A DNA stretch of 40,193 nt from Physcia stellaris. Taxonomy: Eukaryota > Ascomycota > Lecanoromycetes > Caliciales > Physciaceae. Positions 21,535 to 34,840 of this stretch are shown one piece after another. The notes under the pieces were generated by a model. The model was not told where the DNA came from, did not search any database, and worked only from the letters and a program-made list of their open reading frames with translations. Positions within the stretch are counted from its first letter, which is position 1; every line of letters starts with the position of its first letter. The position numbers and the translations under genes are program-made. Where the stretch lies: the NCBI GenBank assembly GCA_018902385.1, contig JABSSW010000092.1, positions 1 to 40,193 on the forward strand, in the 5' to 3' direction.

Positions 21535-21720
21535 ATTTTCGCGATCACGAAAAATTTTTCGCAAATCACGAAAAATTTTTGCAAAAAATTTTTGCAATGT
21601 CGAAAATTTTCGCAATTTTTTTCGGAAATTTTCGAAAATTTTCGAAAATTTTCGATGTCAAAAATTTTTTCGCGATCACGAGAAAAAATTTTTCGCAAAT
21701 CATGAAAATTTTTTGTTATT
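21535..21720. repeat. AAATTTTCG-rich palindromic cluster
   Basis: TTTCGCGATCACGA stands at 21537 and again at 21670, each followed by a TTTTTCGCAAATCA string, so a direct repeat of about 130 bp encloses several AAATTTTCGAAAATTTTCGA palindromes. These sequences can fold back on themselves. No gene is seen. Confidence 0.7.
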
Positions 21721-21739
21721 CAATTTGTTTAAATTTTTC

Positions 21740-23785
21740 GAATTATTTCGTTCATGTATTCGATCGTTAATGCAACATTGTCGATCGTGTTTTCGAAACG
21801 AAATTTCATTGATCGATTTTTTTGACGAATGAATTCTAAAAGCAATTGACATTGTTTTGAACAAAACGTGTAATGATTGCGAAAATTCGAATCGTGATGT
21901 GAAATCAACTTTTCTGACGAATGAATTTTAAAATCAATTGACATTGTTTTGAATTGAACATGTAATGTCTGCGAAAATTCGAATCGTAATGTGAAATCAA
22001 TTTTCTTGACGAATGAATTCTAAAAGCAATTGACATTGTTTTGAGTTGAACATGTAATGATTGCGAAAGTTCGAATCGTAATGTAAAACAAACAATAAAT
22101 AAAAAGAAAAAAAACATTAAAATTATAAGAATTATTGAGTCGTATATTTCAATTTTCGATTGAAACACGAAAAATCTTTGCAGACACGAAATTTTTCGCT
22201 ATTCAATTTGCTTAGATTTTTCGAATTATTTCGTTCATATATTCGATCGTTAATGCAACATTGTCGATCGTGTTTTCGAAACGAAATTTCATTGATCAAT
22301 TTTTCTGACGAATGAATTTTACGATCAGTTGACATTGTCTTGAACAAAACGTGTAATGATTGCGAAAACTCGAATCGTGATGTGAAATCAATTTTTTGAC
22401 GAATGAAGTTTAAAATCAATTTAAAATCAATTGACACTGTTTTGAGTTGAACGTGTAATGATTGCGAAAGTTCGAAAATTGTGAAATCAGTTTTCTGACG
22501 AATGAAATTTTAAAATCAATTGACATTGTTTTGAACTGAACGTGTAATGATTGCGAAATTTTTCTGAAACGTGATGAGTTTTTTCAATCAATTTTCTTGA
22601 CGAATGAACTTTAAAGTCAATTGACATTGCATTGAACTGAACGTGTAATGATTGCGAAAATTCGAAACGTGATGTGAAATCAATTTTTTGACGAATGAAT
22701 TTCAAAATCGATTGACATTTTTGAACTGAACATGTAAACGAAAAGTTTTTCATGAATTTCAAAATCGTGATTGAAATGATTCAATTTTTTGACGAATGAA
22801 CTTTAAAATCAGTTGACACTGTTTTGAACTGAACGTGTAATGATTGCGAAAGCTCGAATCGTGATGTGAAGTCAATTTTTCTGACGAATGAGTTCTAAAA
22901 TCAATTGACATTGCTTTGAGCTGAACATGTAATGATTGCGAAAACTCGAATCGTGATGTGAAATCAACTTTCTTGACGAATGAATTTCAAGTCAGTTTTT
23001 CTGACGAATGAATTCTAAAATCAGTTGACATTGTCTTGAACTGAAACGTGAAAATTTGAAATGATTTCGTTTCGAAATCAAATGACTTTTCTGACGCAAA
23101 ATCAATTTTTTGACGAATGAATTTAAAAAATTGAATTGTTTTGAGCTGAACGTGTAATGATTGCGTTCGTTTTTTTTGACGAATGAATTTCAAAATCAAT
23201 TGAATTGTTTTGAACTGAAATGTATGACTCGAAAACTCGAATCGTGATGTGAAATCAATTTTTTGACGAATGAATTTTAAAATCAATTGACATTGTTTTG
23301 AGTTGAACGTGTAATGATTGCAAATCAACTTTTCTGACGAATGAATTCTAAAATCAGTTGACACTGTTTTGAACTGAACATGTAATGATTGCGAAAGTTC
23401 GAATCGTGATGTGAAATCAATTTTCTTGACGAATGAATTTCAAATCAAGTTTTTTTGACGAATGAATTTTAAAATCAATTGACATTGTTTTGAATTGAAC
23501 GTGTAATGATTGCAAGTCAATTTTTCTGACGAATGAGTTCTAAAATCAATTGACATTGTTTTGAATCGAAGATGTAATGATTGCAAGTCAATTTCTTTGA
23601 CGAATGAATTCTAAAATCAATTGACATTGTTTTGAACTGAACGTGTAATAATTGCGAAAGCTCGAATCGTGATGTGAAATCATTTGTTTTGTCGAATGAA
23701 TTTCACGATCAATTGACATTGTTTTGAATTGAACGTGCAATGATTGCGAAAGTTCAAATCGTAATGTGAAACAAACAATAAATGA
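21740..23785 (+). repeat. About 92-bp satellite, roughly 20 units, some truncated
   Basis: TTGACGAATGAATT or a variant recurs at 21823, 21915, 22007, 22306, 22397, 22496, 22598, 22689, 22790, 22882, 22974 and onward to about 23690, commonly 91-102 bp apart, with several shortened units. Each full unit carries CAATTGACATTGTTTTGAA and GTGTAATGATTGCGAAA. The block before the first unit (GTATTCGATCGTTAATGCAA at 21757) is repeated at about 22238, so a higher-order unit of roughly 480 bp exists on the left. Open minus frames in it only reflect the repeat. Confidence 0.9.
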
Positions 23786-24306
23786 ATGAAAAAATTCTGT
23801 TTTATAAAAATTTTTGAGTCGTTTTTCGAATTCGAATTGCGATTCGATTGTTTCGAAGCGATATCTGTTCATTCGCGCATTTGTCGAAAATTTGAAAAAC
23901 GATTTCGTTTCGAAATCAAGAATGTTGTAAGAAATTTCATGCAAACAACAAAGACAAATTCAAAAAACGAAACTCGATTGCACGATTGATTGCGTTCGTT
24001 TTTGTTTTTTCATTTTTGAAACAAAAATATGAAATTACTATTCAAAAATACTTTTTCGATTAATTGTTTATCAAACATTGTCATTCATCATTGAATTTGA
24101 AACGTATATTGAAAACAATGTTTGTCGCGACAATAATTGTGTGAATGTTCGAAAAACAACACGAAAAAAATTTTTCAAATTTTTTTGAAAGAAAAATAAT
24201 ATCGAACGAATTCGATTTGACAATCAAAAAAACATTCGTTTCGATCGATTTCGAAGTTCGAAAATCTGACACAAAATCTTTTTTTCAAATTTTTGTTTTC
24301 GAAATC

Positions 24307-24625
24307 TTTTTGAAACAAAATCTATTGAGTTTTCACGATGACGCAAACGAGTGAAAAAAGTTCATTCGTGCGATTTGATCACAGCAATTGAACTAAAAAG
24401 ACAAATCACGATTTGAAATGAAAATGTCGATTCGAATGATGAAAACGAAATTCGATTGAAAAAGATTTCGCGAATCGTTTCACAGAACATCTTTTTCATG
24501 AAACGAAATTTTTTGAAACAAAATCTATTGAATTTTCACGATGACGCAAACGAATGAAAAAATTAATTCGTGCGATTTTGATCACAACGATTGAATTAAA
24601 AAAACAAATTATTATTTGAAACAAA
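24307..24625 (+). repeat. Direct repeat of about 115 bp, offset 203 bp
   Basis: TGAAACAAAATCTATTGA begins at 24311 and again at 24514, and both continue with TTTTCACGATGACGCAAACG. The first copy has GAGTT, GAGTG and GAACTAAAAAG where the second has GAATT, GAATG and GAATTAAAAAA: G to A after A and C to T before T. A 69-codon plus frame (24145-24354) overlaps the first copy without a known motif. Confidence 0.85.
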
Positions 24626-24844
24626 TCTGTCGATATTATATAATTCGAATTCGACAATGTCATAAATTTGACGATGATGACGATCGAAACGAAATTCGAA
24701 AATCATGAAATTCAAAAAATTCGCGCAACGTTTTGTTTTGAAACATATTCGACAAAATAATTGAAAAAACGAACACATCAAAATTTTTAAATTAAAAATT
24801 TTGATTTTTCGTTTTTTGATGATAAAAATTCACTTTTTGAAAAT

Positions 24845-25960
24845 ATCAATTTTCGACAATTTATTTGAAAACACAACAATGACAAATCAATTTCAAACAT
24901 GTTGATTTTACGAATTTGATTATTTCAAATTTGAATGATATTCGAAATCATGTGTTCGTGTAAAATAACATTTTGATTAAATGTTTAATTTATTCAATCG
25001 ATGTATTTATTTAAATTTTATCGAACAAAATGTCGATTATCAAAAAATTAAAACGTATTTATCAATATTCGATTATATCGTTATGATATTTATCGTTTTG
25101 AAATTATTATTATCATAATGTCAATTATAAATAAAATTCGAAAAATATAACATCAAAAATGTATAATAAAAATAATGTTAAATCAACAAATACAAAATTG
25201 ATTATTTTACAAATTTTTGTTCATATAATCAATCAATTTGTTTAATCGTACACGTATTTGATGATTTATTCGAAAATACGAATATGATAAATTCAATTGA
25301 ATATTTGACGTTGACGTGATCAAATTAATCGTTTTCGTAATTTATCGAATTTCGATGATCGAATTGTTTATTATAATTTTACAAAAATTCGATTCGCAAT
25401 ATTTTGTTGATTTGAATTTTGAATATTTTATATTATTATCGTAAAATGTATTGCATTTCAAAAAAAATCAATATTAAAATACAAAATCACATACATTTAT
25501 CGAAAAAAAAAATATACAATTCAAATACATTATACGTTTTACAAATTTTTTTTTTTAAATTAAATACGTTTAACGATCAATAAATTATAAAATAAATCAT
25601 TGTCAATTACACGTACAATAATTATGTTGACGACATAATTAATCAAAACAATAATTTTTACAAAATTAAAAATCGTGTAATATATTAACGTTTGTGATTT
25701 AAATTCAATAATCAATTAATTAAACGTGAAAAATTCACAAATAAATAATCGACGATTAAAATATTATACTCAACGAATAATTTATAACATTCAAGAAAAA
25801 TCAATATTACGAAATGTAAAATTTTATTATCGACGTCAACGTTTAATTGTTGCGAAATTTGCAATTCAATAATCGTGAATGCGACATTTATACAAACGAT
25901 ACGATATGCAAACACAAAAAACAATAACAAAAACAATCGATAACAATCGTAAAATTTAAA
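24845..25960 (+). repeat. Diverged direct repeat, copy B
   Basis: This parallels copy A at 20030-21520, starting with TCAATTTTCGACAATTTATT and ending near the ACGATACGATAT block at 25905. It lacks the internal 400 bases of copy A. The two copies bracket the 92-bp satellite. Confidence 0.85.
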
Positions 25961-28900
25961 CACAAAAACGTTTAATATATTTAAAAAAACATGTATAAAA
26001 ATAAATAAATTAAATCACGATCGAAATTAAATTATATAATATTCAACATTGATAAATTATATGTAATTCGATATTAAATACAACAAAATTATAAATACAT
26101 CACGATATCAATAAATTATTGTATACAAAAAACATATTCAATGATATATCGTTTAACGTAATTGATCGATCGAAAAAAATGATAATTAACAATATGTTTG
26201 TGTTGATTTTAATCGATTATTTTAAATTAATTAACAATAAAAGAAATGATTAATTCGAAAAAAAATATTTGAATTAAAATATAACATTCGAACAACGTTT
26301 GATTATTTTTAATTTGTTGTATCGATTTCAAATTGTGTATTAATATAATAAAACAAATTAAAATTATTATATTCAACAAACGTGATTTAACATTGTTAAA
26401 AAAAAAACGATTTATTTTTACGATAATTGAAAAATATCAAAAATTACAATATTCATTGCAATTACGTTTGATGATCGAATAATATTGATTTAATAATAAT
26501 TACGAAACGATAATACAATTTTTATTGTAATAATTTGTTGATAACGTTTAAAATCATTCAAATCAATTTTGTTTCGCGATTTAATCAATGAAATAAATAA
26601 ATTGAATAAAAAAGTGCATTATATTACAATACGATTATTCAAACAATCGTAAAACAACAATCGTAAATCGTGATATTGAATTTTGCATTTTTATTCGTGA
26701 TAATTTGACAATTTGAAAACGATTTTTTAAAAAAAAAAAAATTTCAATTTGTATATGTGTATCACGATTAATTGAATTGAAAAATAAAATCAATATAAAT
26801 TGCAATCAATGAAAAAAATTAAATTATACGATTTGATAAACATAAACGAACATTATTTAAATTTTTTAAAAAAAAATAACAACGAAACAATAAAATCGAT
26901 TGTCAACAACAACAAATATAAAAAATAAAATAATATGCAAAATTTTTTTTAAAAAAAATTCAAATTTGCAAATCAAATATTTTTGATAATTTTATTCATT
27001 ATATTGACAAACAACGAAAATTCGATTCAATATAACGAACAAAAAAATTGATATTTGAAAACAAACACACAAATTTTAAAATATAATTATATAAATTTTA
27101 ATTTTTCATATTAAAATTTTATTTTATTGTCATTTGAATTAAACACGAATACAAATTTCGAACAATAAAAAAAAACGTTTCAAAAAAACATATATTATTC
27201 GAATGTAATAAAAATAACAATATGCATTAAATAACACATGTTTAAAATCAAAATCGAACAACAATAACAAACGATTCAATAAAAACAAATTTATATAAAA
27301 AAAATATCAAATTGATTCAAAACACAACGTGATAAAAATTAACAATATTATCGATTAAAATTAATTTTAAATTAAAAAAAAAATTGATATTATTTCATAC
27401 AAAATTCGTTAAACGCGTTTAAAAAACGAACAATAAAAATAAAATAAAAACAAATTATGAACGATAACAAATAAAAATAATTTTACACGTCAAAAAATAA
27501 ATTAAAACACAAATATAAAAACAATCAAAATCGATATATCATTCAAACATGATGTAATTTCGTTGATTTCAAAATTAAATTTAACATAATTCAAAATCAA
27601 AATCAACATAAAACGAATCGAAAAAAATAAAAATAATACAAAAATTGAAATAAATTTGTTAAATCAAATTATATCGTAAACATTTAAATATTTATTAAAT
27701 TGATAAAAAATCAATTGTGAAATAAATTGTATTCAATCAATTTTATAAATTTCAAAATTTGACAAATTCAACACGTTTCGTATTGATTGATTACGAATGT
27801 TTGATTTTACAACGAAATATTTCACGATTTATTATAATCAATTTGAAATAAAATTCATCGTTTAATTTTAAAAATCAATTAAATTAACAAAAATTGATTA
27901 AAAATGAAAACAATCGATTGAATTTGTAAAAACAAAAAAAAAAAAAAAATATTGATCGTATTATTATAAAAAAAAAATAACATCAAATAAATCAAAAATG
28001 TCACAACATGTGATTTTTTGATATATATAAAAAAAATTATGTCGTTATATGTGTCAAAAATCAAAATGTTACATGTACATTATTAATATACGATGTTAAT
28101 ACGACAAAATCAAAAACATTCACAAAAAATAAAAAAAAAATAAAAATTATATATGTATATATAATCGAAAACGTTTCAAAAAAAACAAAACGAAAACAAA
28201 AATTAAAAATTTTCAAAATCGAAGAAAACGACAATAAAAATTCAAAACAATATATATAATATTACACGACGAAATTTGAATCAAATATAACAATATTTAG
28301 AAAAAAACAATTCAATCGACATTATCGTTAAAAAATCGTGAAAATAATTAACAATTAAACAATAATAATACATTCAAAAATATTGTATCGAATAAAACAA
28401 TAAAAAATCAATCATTTTCGAAATAAAAAACGTTATTATTATTATCAAAAAACAATATTAACAAAAAACAAAATTCAATATTGAATGACACGATGAAATA
28501 TTAAAATACAAACAATTTGAACACGAAATAATTCATACATATATTAGAAAAAAAAATCGAATTAAAATATGATATAAAAAATGTCACAATCAATTAAATA
28601 ACATTCAATCGTACATGTACAAAACAAATTATTTGAAATATCATACGAATTATATAGCATTTAAATCAAAAACGTATTATTATTGAAAAAAAAAATATCA
28701 CATAATAACGATAAATCGATTAACAATATTGTAACGCGACACAATGAACACAAAAATATATTTCAATTTACGACGAACGAAAAATTTGTATTTATATTTA
28801 ACAATGCAAAAACACAAATAAAACGATTGTTAATTGTTATTAAAAAACAACAACATATTGATAAAAATATAAAATAATTATTTAATCATCGCATACAATA

Positions 28901-30240
28901 ATCAATAATAAAATTTTTATTTATGAACGACACGAAAAAAAAAAAAAAATCATCAAAAATCGTTACGAAAATTATCAAAACACAACATCAAAATTGTACG
29001 ATTACGAAATCACAACATATCATTAATTACAAAAATAAAAAATTCACGACACAAAAAAAAAATTATTTAATTCGAATTGATATTAACAATTGATTTTTTA
29101 TTCATGTTTAATTGATAACAATCAAAATTATTATCGAATACGATCGAATTTACAAACAAAAAAATTTTTAAAACGAAAAATGATTTAAATAAACAAATAT
29201 TCGTTCGACAACAAGAACGATCAAATAAAATAATAAAAAATATAAATAATCAAAACGAAATGTCGTTGTGATTAACGCAAATGAATAAAAATATACAAAA
29301 AAAAAAAAAAAAAAATCGACAAACGTTAATCGCGTATTCAAATTATAAAATAAAAATTTGACGATTAACAAAATCAACGTTTATCACATGTACGCGATGA
29401 ATTTTCGCACATATGATTGATATTTAATTAAGAAAATAAAACAAAAATTCAACACAACAAATATCGTACGTGAAATAAAAACAAAATCAAATCAACAAAA
29501 TTATGAATCAAAAACAAACGCAAAATATAACGTTTTAACAATTATCAATCATAAATCAAATCAATATGATGATCACGATTGAACAAACATATCGTATTAC
29601 ACGACGAAATTTATATCGAAAATAAAATAAAATATAATACAAACGATTCGCGATAAATAATGACAAGTTTTGTTATTATCGTTAAACGATAACGACGACG
29701 AAAACAATTTTTAAATATAACAATGATTAACAATTCACAAAATCAAAAAAAAAAAAAAAATATCAAAATTTGACGTTGAACAAATATGATGAAAAAAACG
29801 ATTTATTTTGTTTTTTTAAAAATATTGTTTCAATAAATCAACGAATCGACATGTGATGTAAAAAAAATCGATAAAAATATCAAAAAAATTTAATATTCAT
29901 GTATCAATGACACGAAACGAATTAATAATACAAACATTACAATTGCAACGACAACGATAATTAAAAATCGAACGTAATAAAATTTCATCAATCGAAATTT
30001 TGTTTGACGAACAAAAAACAACAACGAGAATTGAAATAAAACAATCAACAAACAAATAATACATTTACGAAAATCAAAAACGCATAATTACATGAAAAAA
30101 ACATAAACACGAAAAACGTAAACGACACAACAAAAAACAAATACAAATACAAATTTATCACGTACAATTGATCGCGTTGCGATAAATAAAAACAAATTTC
30201 AATTTTGTTTGCAAACAAAACACAAACAATTCGAAAATCG
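25961..30240. other. Gene-free, strand-skewed A-rich DNA
   Basis: On the plus strand A greatly exceeds T and C exceeds G; in 29461-29520, for example, I count 35 A, 11 T, 9 C and 5 G. Poly-A runs are frequent. Only composition-driven short frames occur (28683-28877, and 29168-29377 on the minus strand). No repeat longer than simple tracts was found by eye. Confidence 0.5.
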
Positions 30241-30249
30241 ATACGTATC

Positions 30250-30595
30250 GAAAAATCTGAAACCAGATTGAAATTTACGTTAAAAACAAAATTAAAACAA
30301 GATAATGTTTATGAATCGAAGGTTAGTGTTTAATTTTTAAAATTTTTCGAATTTTTTATTTCGAAAATTTAAAAAGTTTCGAAATTTTGCGATAGTGCAA
30401 TCGTTTCTAAATTTGTACATGAACGTTAATTGAATTGAAATTAATAAAAAACAAAAATATTAATATCAACTCGAAGCGCCTGATTTTTTAAAAATTTTCG
30501 AAACTTTTTGAAACGAAAATTTTAATTCCCGAATTTTGTTGGTAGTGGATAAATACGTCAATATTACATGTATGAAAAATCTGAAACCAGAATAA
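30250..30595 (+). repeat. Less mutated patch with a 324-bp-spaced repeat
   Basis: GAAAAATCTGAAACCAGA occurs at 30250 and 30574. The DNA between them contains CC, GG and CT (AATTCCCGAATTTTGTTGGT, GCGCCTGA), rare elsewhere, and several AAATTTTCGAAA palindromes. The two copies could mark the ends of a small inserted element, but no gene or clear terminal structure is visible. Confidence 0.4.
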
Positions 30596-30599
30596 ATAA

Positions 30600-31800
30600 A
30601 TATTTCACGAATAAATAAATATTCATGACGAATAAATGATTTTTAGAAATATTTTTTCGAAACGAAAATATAATTTAATTTCGTTGATAGTGAATATAAT
30701 TTACGTCAACTTTAACGAATAAATTTATAATTTAATTCACAAACAAATTTATTGATGCACGATTAAATTTAATATTGATGCACGACTAAATTTAATAATG
30801 TTAAAAATAAAAATTAATGATACACGAATAAAAAAATTCATGCACGAATAAATTTAATTAATAACAATAAATTGAATTATGCACAATAAACAAATATTCA
30901 TGCACGAATAAATAAATATTTATGCACGAATATAATTTAATTGATGCACGAATAAAATTTAATTGATGCACGAATAAAATTAAATTGATGCACAAATAAA
31001 ATTTAAATATTCATGCACGAATAAATTTAATTCATGCACGAATAAATTTACTATTTTTAACAATACAAATTTATTTTTACACGAATTAATTTAATTCATG
31101 CACAAATATAATTAAATATTCATGCACGAATAAAAAATTTAATAATAAAAATACATATTAATATTTATATTTACACGAATCAATTTAATTCATGCACGAA
31201 TAAATAAATATTCGTGCATGAATAAATAAATATTCGTGCATGAATAAATAAATATTCGTGCATGAATAAATAAATATTCGTGCATGAATAAATAAATATT
31301 CGTGCATGAATAAATAAATATTCGTGCATAAATAAATAAATATTCATGCACGAATAAACAAATATTCGTTAATAATACAAATTAATTTTTGCACGAATAA
31401 ATAAATATTCATGCACGAATAAATTAAATATTTTTATGAATAAATAAAATTAATTTTTAACAAATAAATAATTCATGCACGAATAAATTTAAAAATTTAA
31501 CAATAAATTAAATATTCGTGCGAATCAAATATTCGTGCATGAATAAATAAATATTCGTGCATGAATAAATAAATATTCGTGCATGAATAAATAAATATTT
31601 ATAACAATACAAATTAATTTTTACACGAATAAATTTAATAATTTTAACAATACAAATTAACTTTTAATAAATAAATATTCATGCACGAATAAATAAATAT
31701 TCGTGCATGAATAAATAAATATTCGTGCATGAATAAATAAATATTCGTGCATGAATAAATAAATATTCATGCACGAATAAATTTAATAAATTTAATAATA
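30600..31800. repeat. Array of ATTCATGCACGAAT motifs in 20-30 bp steps
   Basis: ATTCATGCACGAAT and its reverse complement ATTCGTGCATGAAT recur dozens of times, joined by AAATAAAT or AAATTTAAT spacers. Regular 22-bp runs lie at about 31196-31340, 31520-31590 and 31680-31770. The motif occurs in both orientations, mixed. Confidence 0.9.
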
Positions 31801-31859
31801 CAAATTAATATTTTTTGCAATATATAAACAACGAAATTTTCTTTGTAATTTTTTTTCAA

Positions 31860-32080
31860 TCATTCACATTTTTCACATTTTCACACATTTACACACGAAA
31901 CAAACACACAATACACATATTCAACAAATATACAAAATATACACACGAAACACATATACGACATACATATTAAACGATATACACAAAACACAAACACGAA
32001 ACACACGCACGAAATATACACAAACAATATACACACAACACATATACACGTACAACATTTACACGTATTACATTCGCGAA
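31860..32080 (+). repeat. CA-rich simple sequence
   Basis: ACACACGAAACACA, ATACACACGAAACACATATA and similar strings dominate, with very little G outside CG. CA dinucleotides are the context spared by the mutation bias in this window. Confidence 0.6.
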
Positions 32081-32149
32081 ATACAATATAAAAAAAAATC
32101 TTTCAACGTTAAGTTTATTTCAATTTGTTAATTTTTTTTTTTGTTTGTT

Positions 32150-32282
32150 TTTTTCAATTGTTTTTATTTTGCTTTATTGTTTTATTGTTTATTGTTTTAT
32201 TGTTTTATTGTTTATTGTTTATTGTTTTATTGTTTTATTGTTTTATTGTTTTTTTGTTTTTTGCTTTATTGTTTACGTTGTT
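32150..32282 (+). repeat. (TTTATTG)n-type T-rich microsatellite
   Basis: TTTATTGTTTTATTG and variants repeat about 15 times without A-rich interruption, ending 40 bases before the first ATG of the helicase relic. Confidence 0.8.
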
Positions 32283-32636
32283 TATTTTTGATTTTTTCAT
32301 CAAAAAAAAACAATTTTGAAAATGTCTTTTTACGATATTAACAATTCTAACGTTATTGACAACGTTGAACAAATTAACGATTTTCTTTATTACAATAAAG
32401 AATTCAAAATCGTTATTTGTTACAAAATGTCGCGTTGTTATAAACAACGAAAAAACGACAAATTCGATTACTCATTTCAATTTTAACGTTCAACATATAA
32501 ATTTAACTTTCAACGAAAAAAAACAGATTTTCGAAACTTTAAAAATTACGCGACTTGTTTCAACGAAAGATATTCAAATTCCGACGAATTTTCAACATTT
32601 TTTTCCGTTTTATACACATATAACGACGCTTTTTCT

Positions 32637-32702
32637 TGTTTACATTGTTCGTATGTTGTACGAGACAGCAAAACAATGCGTATGCATTGTAACAAAGAAC
32701 AT
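32637..32702 (+). other. C2H2 zinc finger of the TLH-like relic
   Basis: The frame reads CLHCSYVVRDSKTMRMHC and continues NKEH, a complete C-x2-C-x12-H-x4-H pattern with all four ligands present (Cys codons 32637 and 32646, His codons 32685 and 32700). The preceding segment (YTHITTLF) is in a different frame. The change falls at a run of five T (32630-32634), and one extra T would join them. DUF3505 proteins carry this finger in the same place. Confidence 0.75.
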
Positions 32703-34195
32703 AAACTTAAAAATACGACAAAAACAGAATCGTTTTACGATTCGAATATTTACGCACAAATTTTTACAACAAATCGATATCGAAAATATTTTGCTGTTAA
32801 TTACAAAAACAATTTAACAACAACGAACAACAATCAAACAATCATTGATAACAATTTCACAAACGACGAAACAAATCAAATCAACGAATACAATCAACAA
32901 TTGAATGATATCAAAATGCAATCAATTCAACAAAACGAAACGACACAATTCAAAGAATACAATTTGTTTTTACAACAGTCGTATTTTCACGAATATCTTG
33001 AAAACAAAAATATCGACGATTTGATACAATCTGTCAATACAAAATTCTTGAAACAACATCGAACAATTACGTTATTTACACGAATTAACGCTTGAACTTG
33101 CAATTGAATCGAACGAATTGATTCAAAAATTCGATGTCAAATTAAAACAATTGTTACATACAGATAAAGCAATCGATATTGCTTTACATAACAAAAAAAT
33201 GAATTCGTTTCAAGAATTGCAAAATACGTCGTCAATTCAAGATTATTATTCGACGTTTGCAGATTTAATTTGTTATATTTATTATTCAATCGAAATCGAA
33301 AAATCAAATTATTCGCAACTCGTTATTACAACGACAATTTCGAAAATTATTCGATTAATTACTCAACTTTTGTCTCGAATCAAGAAATTAACGACGAAAA
33401 ACAACAAACGGAATTTAAACAAACGATTAAAACGTGTATAATTCGATTAACATTCGAATTGTTACGTCAAAAAACAGAACAAAAACGTCTCGACAAACAC
33501 GCAACGTTTGACAGTATTGTTGTCACGTTTTGTGTTTGCAAATCAATAAGTTCTGTTGATAAAACATTTATCAAAACGTCAATGATCGAAAAATTATGCA
33601 GCAAACTTCTTTACATGTTTCGATATTTTTTTATGTTGTACGTCAATTATCGAAACAACAAAGCAAACGATAACGACGAAACGATTTCAATTTGTCAACG
33701 TTTTTCACGAAAATTTACTCGAACACGTATCAAACGATTCACGAAATTGTTTCGAAACAATACAAAATTATCGAGCTTTAACGCGAAAAATCTCGATGAA
33801 CGAAACGGGAAATTCTAAAATTACAGACGTTTCTAACGATATTCTTCGATACGATAACGTTGAAATTTCAATCAATAAATTACGAATTATTTTTCAATCA
33901 ATTAATTGACGATCTTGAACGACAATTATTCGAAAATTTGTTACAAATCGACAAAAACGAACTCGAAACGTCAATTAATCTTAACGAAATTTATGACGAT
34001 TTACACGAACAAAAAGATCAATTTTATTTCGTTGAACACGTCACGAAAAATCAAGATTTTTCGCATTTGAAACAATTTCTTATTCGACGTTTTCAAAACA
34101 GACGACTGAATTTCATCGTTTTTTCACGGCAAAAATACAACAATTAATAACAATCAAATTTCGATATATTTACAACATCGAAAAGACTTTTAAAG

Positions 34196-34840
34196 TTGTT
34201 ATTAATTGTTATTTATTTAACAACAGGAGCGTTTGCTCGTGACGAAGAAATTATCAAAACAAAATTCAAAAATTCGTTACATACGGGATTACGCGAAGTT
34301 TTTTACGACGAAACATCGAAATTAATCATGTTTAATTTACGATATCACAAAAATCAATCGAAACAACGAAAAAACAGCAAAAATATTCGATTTTGTAACG
34401 AACGCGTTTCAAAAATTATCGTTTATTATTTATTGTTCGTGCAATCTTTTTACGAATTTTTACAAATTCGTTATTTAGATTCGAAAACGTTGTCGTCGAT
34501 TCATTTATTCGAAAATAACGACAAAACATTCACATCTGAATCAATGTCTGATTTTATTAAATTAAAATCGTTACATTATATTCAAACGCCGTTACGAATC
34601 GCGATGTTACGTCAAGTTATGACGTATATTATTCGTGAACGAATTTTGATTTCAAATTACAATGACAACGATTCGTCGAATTCTGACAACGACGAATCAA
34701 TACAATTTATACAAGCGAATCATTCTCGTAAAACGAATCAATTTCATTACGGACGCGATCAACATACGTTGATAAATACATCGAAAAATGCACAACTCGA
34801 AGCGTTGAAATTTTGCAAAAATATCAAGAATTTTTCAATT
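34196..34840 (+). other. Tyrosine-recombinase-like segment of the relic
   Basis: The open frame has three blocks arranged like the catalytic boxes of tyrosine recombinases. They are LTTGAFARDEEIIKTKFKNS (34217 on; box-I-like 'TG.R..E...L', Arg codon 34238), TPLRIAMLRQVM (Arg codon 34610), and ANHSRKTNQFHYGR (His codon 34721, Tyr codon 34748), comparable to the LGHSS..TT..Y.R box. The Gly normally before His is Asn here, as GGT to AAT mutation would give. The segment joins directly to the helicase. Fold assignment is my inference from motif order; family members elsewhere read GHSS.T....Y.R at this point. Confidence 0.5.

Noticed and set aside
21417-23944. Long minus-strand ORFs with repeated HSS(E/R)KLI and QCQLILKFIRQK strings
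   Set aside because: They translate the 92-bp satellite; repeats shift frame between units and no start or promoter is shared.
32125-32341. Hydrophobic plus-strand ORFs of about 65 codons
   Set aside because: They translate the T-rich microsatellite upstream of the helicase relic.
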